Positions 41,136 to 44,374 of a stretch of DNA of 44,374 nt are shown one piece after another; within the stretch, counting starts at the first letter, position 1; every line of letters begins with the position of its first letter. A program made the position numbers and the translations under genes. The notes beneath the pieces were generated by a model. The model worked only from the letters and a program-made list of their open reading frames with translations. It did not search any database and was not told the origin of the DNA. This DNA is from Actinomycetota bacterium. GTDB taxonomy: Bacteria > Actinomycetota > Acidimicrobiia > Acidimicrobiales > AC-35. Location: positions 1-44,374 of the forward strand of contig VAXP01000116.1 in the NCBI GenBank assembly GCA_005884125.1. Reading direction: 5' to 3'.

Positions 41136-43730
41136 TCAGTCCCCGTCCGCCTCATCGGCCAGCTCGACGGACACCTCGGGCGCTTGCGGGGAGTCTCCGG
41201 CGACTGCCTCGAGGACGAGCTCGGCCAGGTTGCCGGCCTCGACCAGATCGGCCCGGGCCCGCTCCAGGGCGGCGATGGTGGCCTGAGACCCCCGCACGCT
41301 CAGGCGGGCGACGGGGGCGCGCATGGAGCGCCGGGCCTCGGTCTTGGCCTTGCGCACCCGGGCCAGCACCGCGGCGGCGGCCTCGAGGACGGCGGGATCG
41401 GCGTCGGCTCCCGCCGCCTCCAGCAGGAGGGCGGGGTCGGGCCAGGGGCCGCGATGGATCGAGCCCGTCCCGGCCTCGGGCCACCACGACCACACCTCCT
41501 CGGTGACGAAGGGCAAGAAGGGGGCGAAGGCCCGCAGCAGCGTCGACAGGGCCAGGGTCAGGGCCCGGTTGGCCGAGGCCGCTCCTTCCTCGCCCGAGCT
41601 GCCGTAGGCCCTGCTCTTCACCAGCTCCAGGTAGTCGTCGCAGAAGGACCAGAAGAACTCCTCGGTCCGCTCCAGGGCCCGGGCGTAGTCGTAGGCATCG
41701 AAGGCCGACGTGGCCTCGCTCACCACCGCGGCCAGGCGGGCCAGCATGGCCGCGTCCAGAGCAGCGGTGACAGAGCCATCGGACCCGAGGCGGGACAGCA
41801 CGAAGCGGCTGGCGTTGAGGATCTTGATGGCGAGCCGGCGTCCGATCCTCATCTGGCCCGTGTCGAAGGTGCTGTCCATGCCGGGCCTGCCGCTGGCCGC
41901 CCAATAGCGGAACCCGTCGCTCCCGAACTGCTCGAGCAGCTCCATGGGGGTGACCACGTTGCCCTTGGACTTCGACATCTTCTTGCGGTCCGGGTCGTAG
42001 ATGAACCCGGAGACGGCCGCGTTGGTCCAGGGCAGCCCGCCCTGCTCGAGGTAGGAGCGCAGCACGGTGACGAAGAGCCAGGTGCGGATGATGTCGTGGC
42101 CCTGGGGCCGCAGGTCCATCGGGAACAGGCGGCCGAACAGATCGTCGTCCTCTTCCCACCAGGAGGCGATCTGCGGCGTCATCGACGAGGTGGCCCAGGT
42201 GTCCATCACGTCGGGGTCGCCGGTGAAGCCGCCCGGCCTGTCGCGCTGGTCGGCGGTGTACCCGTCGGGGACGTCGGTGGAGGGATCGACGGGGAGACGA
42301 TCCTGGGGCGGCACCAGGGGATGGTCGTGGTCGACGGCGCCGTCGTCCAGGATCGGGTACCACACGGGAAAGGGGACACCGAAGAACCTCTGGCGGCTGA
42401 CGAGCCAGTCACCGTTGAGGCCGCTCACCCAGTCCTCGTAGCGGACCCGCATGAAGTCGGGGTGCCAGGCCAGCTCCTTGCCCAGCCGCAGCAGCTCGTC
42501 GCGCAGCTCGGGGTCCCGGCCGCCGTTGCGGATGTACCACTGGCGGCTGGTGACGATCTCGAGCGGGTGCTCGCCTCGCTCGTAGAACTTGACCGGATGG
42601 GTGATGGGCCGGGGCTCGCCCTGGAGCTGACCGCCTTCCCTCAGCAGCTCGGCCATGCGCTCCCGGGCCTGCTCGACGGTGAGACCGGCCAGGGCCTCGT
42701 AGGCGCGCTGAGCCTGGTCGGGGGCGTCGGACTCCCAGCCCGGCTCTCCCCAGCTGACGGGGCGCAGGCGGCCGTCACGCTGGACCACGGCCCGGATGGG
42801 CAGGCCCAGCTCGCGCCACCACGTGACGTCGGTGACATCGCCGAAGGTGCAGATCATGGCGATCCCCGACCCCTTCTCGGGGTCGGCCAGCTCGTGGGCC
42901 ACGACCGGCACGCGCGCCCGGAACAGGGGCGTGAGTACCTCGGTGCCGAACAGGGGCCGGAAGCGAGCGTCGTCGGGGTGGGCCACCAGGGCGACGCACG
43001 CCGGGATCAGCTCGGGCCTGGTGGTCTCGATCTCGACGTGACCGTCGCCCTGGGCCCGGTCGAAGCGCACCCGGTGATAGGCGCCCGGCAGCTCCCTGTC
43101 CTCCATCTCGGCCTGGGCCACCGCCGTGCGGTAGTCGACGTCCCACAGGGTCGGCGCCTCGGCCTGGTAGGCCTCGCCCCGGGCCAGGTTGCGGAGGAAG
43201 GCCCGCTGCGAGGCCCGTTGGGAGCGCTCATCGATGGTGGCGTATGTCCACGACCAGTCGACCGAGAGGCCCAGCCGGCGCCACAGGGCCTCGAAGGCGC
43301 GCTCGTCCTCCGCCGTGAGCCGGTGGCAGAGCTCGACGAAGTTGGGCCGCGAGACGGGCACGGGGTTCCGGCCCGGTCGCTGGGGCGGCCTGAAGTCCGG
43401 GTCGTAGGGCAGCGAGGGGTCGCAGGCGACCCCGAAGAAGTTCTGGACCCTCCGCTCCGTGGGCAGCCCGTTGTCGTCCCACCCCATGGGGTAGTACACC
43501 TCTCGACCCCGCATGCGCTGGAAGCGAACGACGAGATCGGTGTGGGTGTAGGAGAAGGCGCTGCCCACGTGCAGCGTGCCGCTGACGGTGGGGGGAGGGG
43601 TGTCGACCGAGTAGATCTCGGCCCGCGTCCTGGTGCGGTCGAATCGGTAGGTGCCTTCCTCCTCCCAGCGGGCCATCCACTTGGGCTCGAGGCCGTCGAG
43701 GCTGGGCTTTTCCGGGACGGTCGGGCACAT
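41136..43730 (-). CDS. valS: Valyl-tRNA synthetase
   Basis: An 864-residue class I aminoacyl-tRNA synthetase. The N-terminal MCPTVPEKPSLDGLEPKWMA is followed by the HIGH-equivalent SGTLHVGSAFS at about 50-60 and the KMSKS motif KKMSKSKGN at about 580. The editing (CP1) domain holds IETTRPELIPACVALVAHPD. It charges tRNA-Val and proof-reads threonine. The ATG at 43730 is used, where family similarity begins; the frame is open further upstream. Its start is 20 bases from that of cysS on the opposite strand. Confidence 0.95.
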   Translation of the reverse strand: MCPTVPEKPSLDGLEPKWMARWEEEGTYRFDRTRTRAEIYSVDTPPPTVSGTLHVGSAFSYTHTDLVVRFQRMRGREVYYPMGWDDNGLPTERRVQNFFGVACDPSLPYDPDFRPPQRPGRNPVPVSRPNFVELCHRLTAEDERAFEALWRRLGLSVDWSWTYATIDERSQRASQRAFLRNLARGEAYQAEAPTLWDVDYRTAVAQAEMEDRELPGAYHRVRFDRAQGDGHVEIETTRPELIPACVALVAHPDDARFRPLFGTEVLTPLFRARVPVVAHELADPEKGSGIAMICTFGDVTDVTWWRELGLPIRAVVQRDGRLRPVSWGEPGWESDAPDQAQRAYEALAGLTVEQARERMAELLREGGQLQGEPRPITHPVKFYERGEHPLEIVTSRQWYIRNGGRDPELRDELLRLGKELAWHPDFMRVRYEDWVSGLNGDWLVSRQRFFGVPFPVWYPILDDGAVDHDHPLVPPQDRLPVDPSTDVPDGYTADQRDRPGGFTGDPDVMDTWATSSMTPQIASWWEEDDDLFGRLFPMDLRPQGHDIIRTWLFVTVLRSYLEQGGLPWTNAAVSGFIYDPDRKKMSKSKGNVVTPMELLEQFGSDGFRYWAASGRPGMDSTFDTGQMRIGRRLAIKILNASRFVLSRLGSDGSVTAALDAAMLARLAAVVSEATSAFDAYDYARALERTEEFFWSFCDDYLELVKSRAYGSSGEEGAASANRALTLALSTLLRAFAPFLPFVTEEVWSWWPEAGTGSIHRGPWPDPALLLEAAGADADPAVLEAAAAVLARVRKAKTEARRSMRAPVARLSVRGSQATIAALERARADLVEAGNLAELVLEAVAGDSPQAPEVSVELADEADGD

Positions 43731-43738
43731 GATCGGGT

Positions 43739-43745
43739 TACCGTA
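43739..43745. promoter_or_regulatory. Shared bidirectional -10 element between valS and cysS
   Basis: TACCGTA contains TACCGT on the plus strand (six bases before the cysS GTG at 43751) and TACGGT on the minus strand (nine bases before the valS ATG at 43730). Both fit TANNNT, so one seven-base core could serve both leaderless or near-leaderless transcripts. Confidence 0.5.
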
Positions 43746-43750
43746 CCTGC

Positions 43751-44374
43751 GTGTTGCGCCTGCACGACACCGCTTTGGGCGAGGTCGCGTCGCTCGAGCC
43801 CCGTGAGCCGGGCAAGGTGTCGATGTACGTGTGCGGTCCCACCGAGTACCGGGAGCCACACCTGGGCCACGGCCGCTTCGCGCTGGTCTTCGACGTGCTC
43901 CGGCGCTACCTGACCTGGACGGGGCTCGAGGTCCGGTACGTCTCCAACATCACCGACGTCGACGACAAGATCATCCAGCAGGCGGCCGAGGAGGGGCGCA
44001 CGGCCGAGGAGGTGGCCAGGACCTCCGAGCGCATCTGGTACGACGCCGTGGAGGGGTTGGGGGTGGACCGCCCCGACGCCGATCCCCATGCCACCGACTA
44101 CATCCCCCAGATGATCGAGCTGGTGGCCGAGCTGGCCGACAAGGGCGTGGCCTACGAGACCTCCGACGGGGTGTACCTCGAGACCGATCGGGTGCCCGGA
44201 TACGGCCTGCTGGCCCGCCAGCCCCTGGAGTCCCTGCGGGCCGGCGCCAGGGTGGACGTGGCCGACGAGAAGCGCTCGGCCCTGGACTTCGCACTATGGA
44301 AGAAGGCCAAGCCGGGAGAGCCCTGGTGGGAGTCCCCGTGGGGACCGGGGCGGCCCGGCTGGCACATCGAGTGC
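43751..44374 (+). CDS. cysS: Cysteinyl-tRNA synthetase, N-terminal part (3' end outside window)
   Basis: 208 codons from GTG at 43751, open to the window end. MYVCGPTEYREPHLGHGRFA has the zinc Cys and the HIGH motif (HLGH), NITDVDDKIIQQAAEEGRTA is the CysS core, and DFALWKKAKPGEPWWESPW followed by WHIEC is diagnostic of CysS, not of the mycothiol ligase MshC, which has 'CGITPYDATHLGH' at the start. The GPT-EY form differs from the usual GPTVY. It charges tRNA-Cys. The KMSKS part lies beyond the window. Confidence 0.92.
   Translation, partial: MLRLHDTALGEVASLEPREPGKVSMYVCGPTEYREPHLGHGRFALVFDVLRRYLTWTGLEVRYVSNITDVDDKIIQQAAEEGRTAEEVARTSERIWYDAVEGLGVDRPDADPHATDYIPQMIELVAELADKGVAYETSDGVYLETDRVPGYGLLARQPLESLRAGARVDVADEKRSALDFALWKKAKPGEPWWESPWGPGRPGWHIEC

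Noticed and set aside
41121-43913. 930-codon open frame opposite valS
   Set aside because: Antisense shadow of valS with no recognisable motifs.
1-44374. Defence island, prophage, CRISPR or mobile element
   Set aside because: Looked for integrases, transposases, nucleases, repeats and low-GC islands and found none; gene content is metabolic and regulatory.
43751-44374. mshC (mycothiol ligase) instead of cysS
   Set aside because: The GPT form after the Cys, the NITDVDDKI core and the FALWKKAKPGEPWW motif are those of CysS.

Overview
The window reads as a high-GC chromosomal segment of an actinobacterium, most likely a member of the class Acidimicrobiia. This is inferred from coding style and gene content, not from a marker gene: many GTG/TTG starts, two F420-type luciferase-like oxidoreductases, several SRPBCC and APH-fold phosphotransferase proteins, a P450, a mycobacterial-type GH15 trehalase, and an RskA-like anti-sigma factor. 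I see no rRNA, tRNA, CRISPR array, transposase, integrase or prophage gene. The segment looks like ordinary, densely packed chromosome rather than a mobile island.

Layout. 1-8.8 kb: the end of an APC-family permease, an AlkA-type glycosylase, a PNPOx-like protein, a DUF5655-like protein, a cytochrome P450, a pirin, a PQQ-propeller lipoprotein, a small exported protein, an APH-fold phosphotransferase and an ANT-type nucleotidyltransferase. 8.8-13.5 kb: an SRPBCC protein, an LLM oxidoreductase, a candidate LexA box with a tiny ORF, then an acyl-CoA dehydrogenase / enoyl-CoA hydratase / nitroreductase operon whose first and third genes are frameshifted, and a His-rich small protein. 13.6-18.6 kb: an MFS exporter and an OpuC/ProU-type osmolyte importer whose ATPase is divergent from its two permeases and binding protein. 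18.6-22 kb: a MarR regulator plus quinone-oxidoreductase pair facing a DrrAB-type ABC exporter, with palindromes between them. 22-25.5 kb: an ECF sigma / anti-sigma pair, then a DUF427 protein coupled to an LLM oxidoreductase fused to a CoA-binding domain. 25.6-34.3 kb, all minus strand: alpha/beta hydrolase, GH15 trehalase, a biotinyl-carboxyltransferase fusion, modB and modA with a coupled zinc-ribbon protein, a cupin/SRPBCC pair and a Gfo/Idh/MocA oxidoreductase. 34.4-44.4 kb: a disulfide oxidoreductase, an unknown protein coupled to an APH-fold phosphotransferase, a dienelactone-hydrolase-like protein, a histidine kinase followed by two small signalling-like proteins, valS, and the start of cysS head-to-head with valS.

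Expression signals. Many neighbours overlap by GTGA or ATGA, implying translational coupling. Several first genes have no Shine-Dalgarno but carry a TANNNT hexamer (often TAGCCT, TAGCGT or TACCCT) 5-10 nt before the start codon, as expected for leaderless transcripts. The points most worth a second look are the LexA-box locus, the paired dyads before the acyl-CoA dehydrogenase, the two domain fusions, the kinase with its small partners, and the shared valS/cysS promoter.
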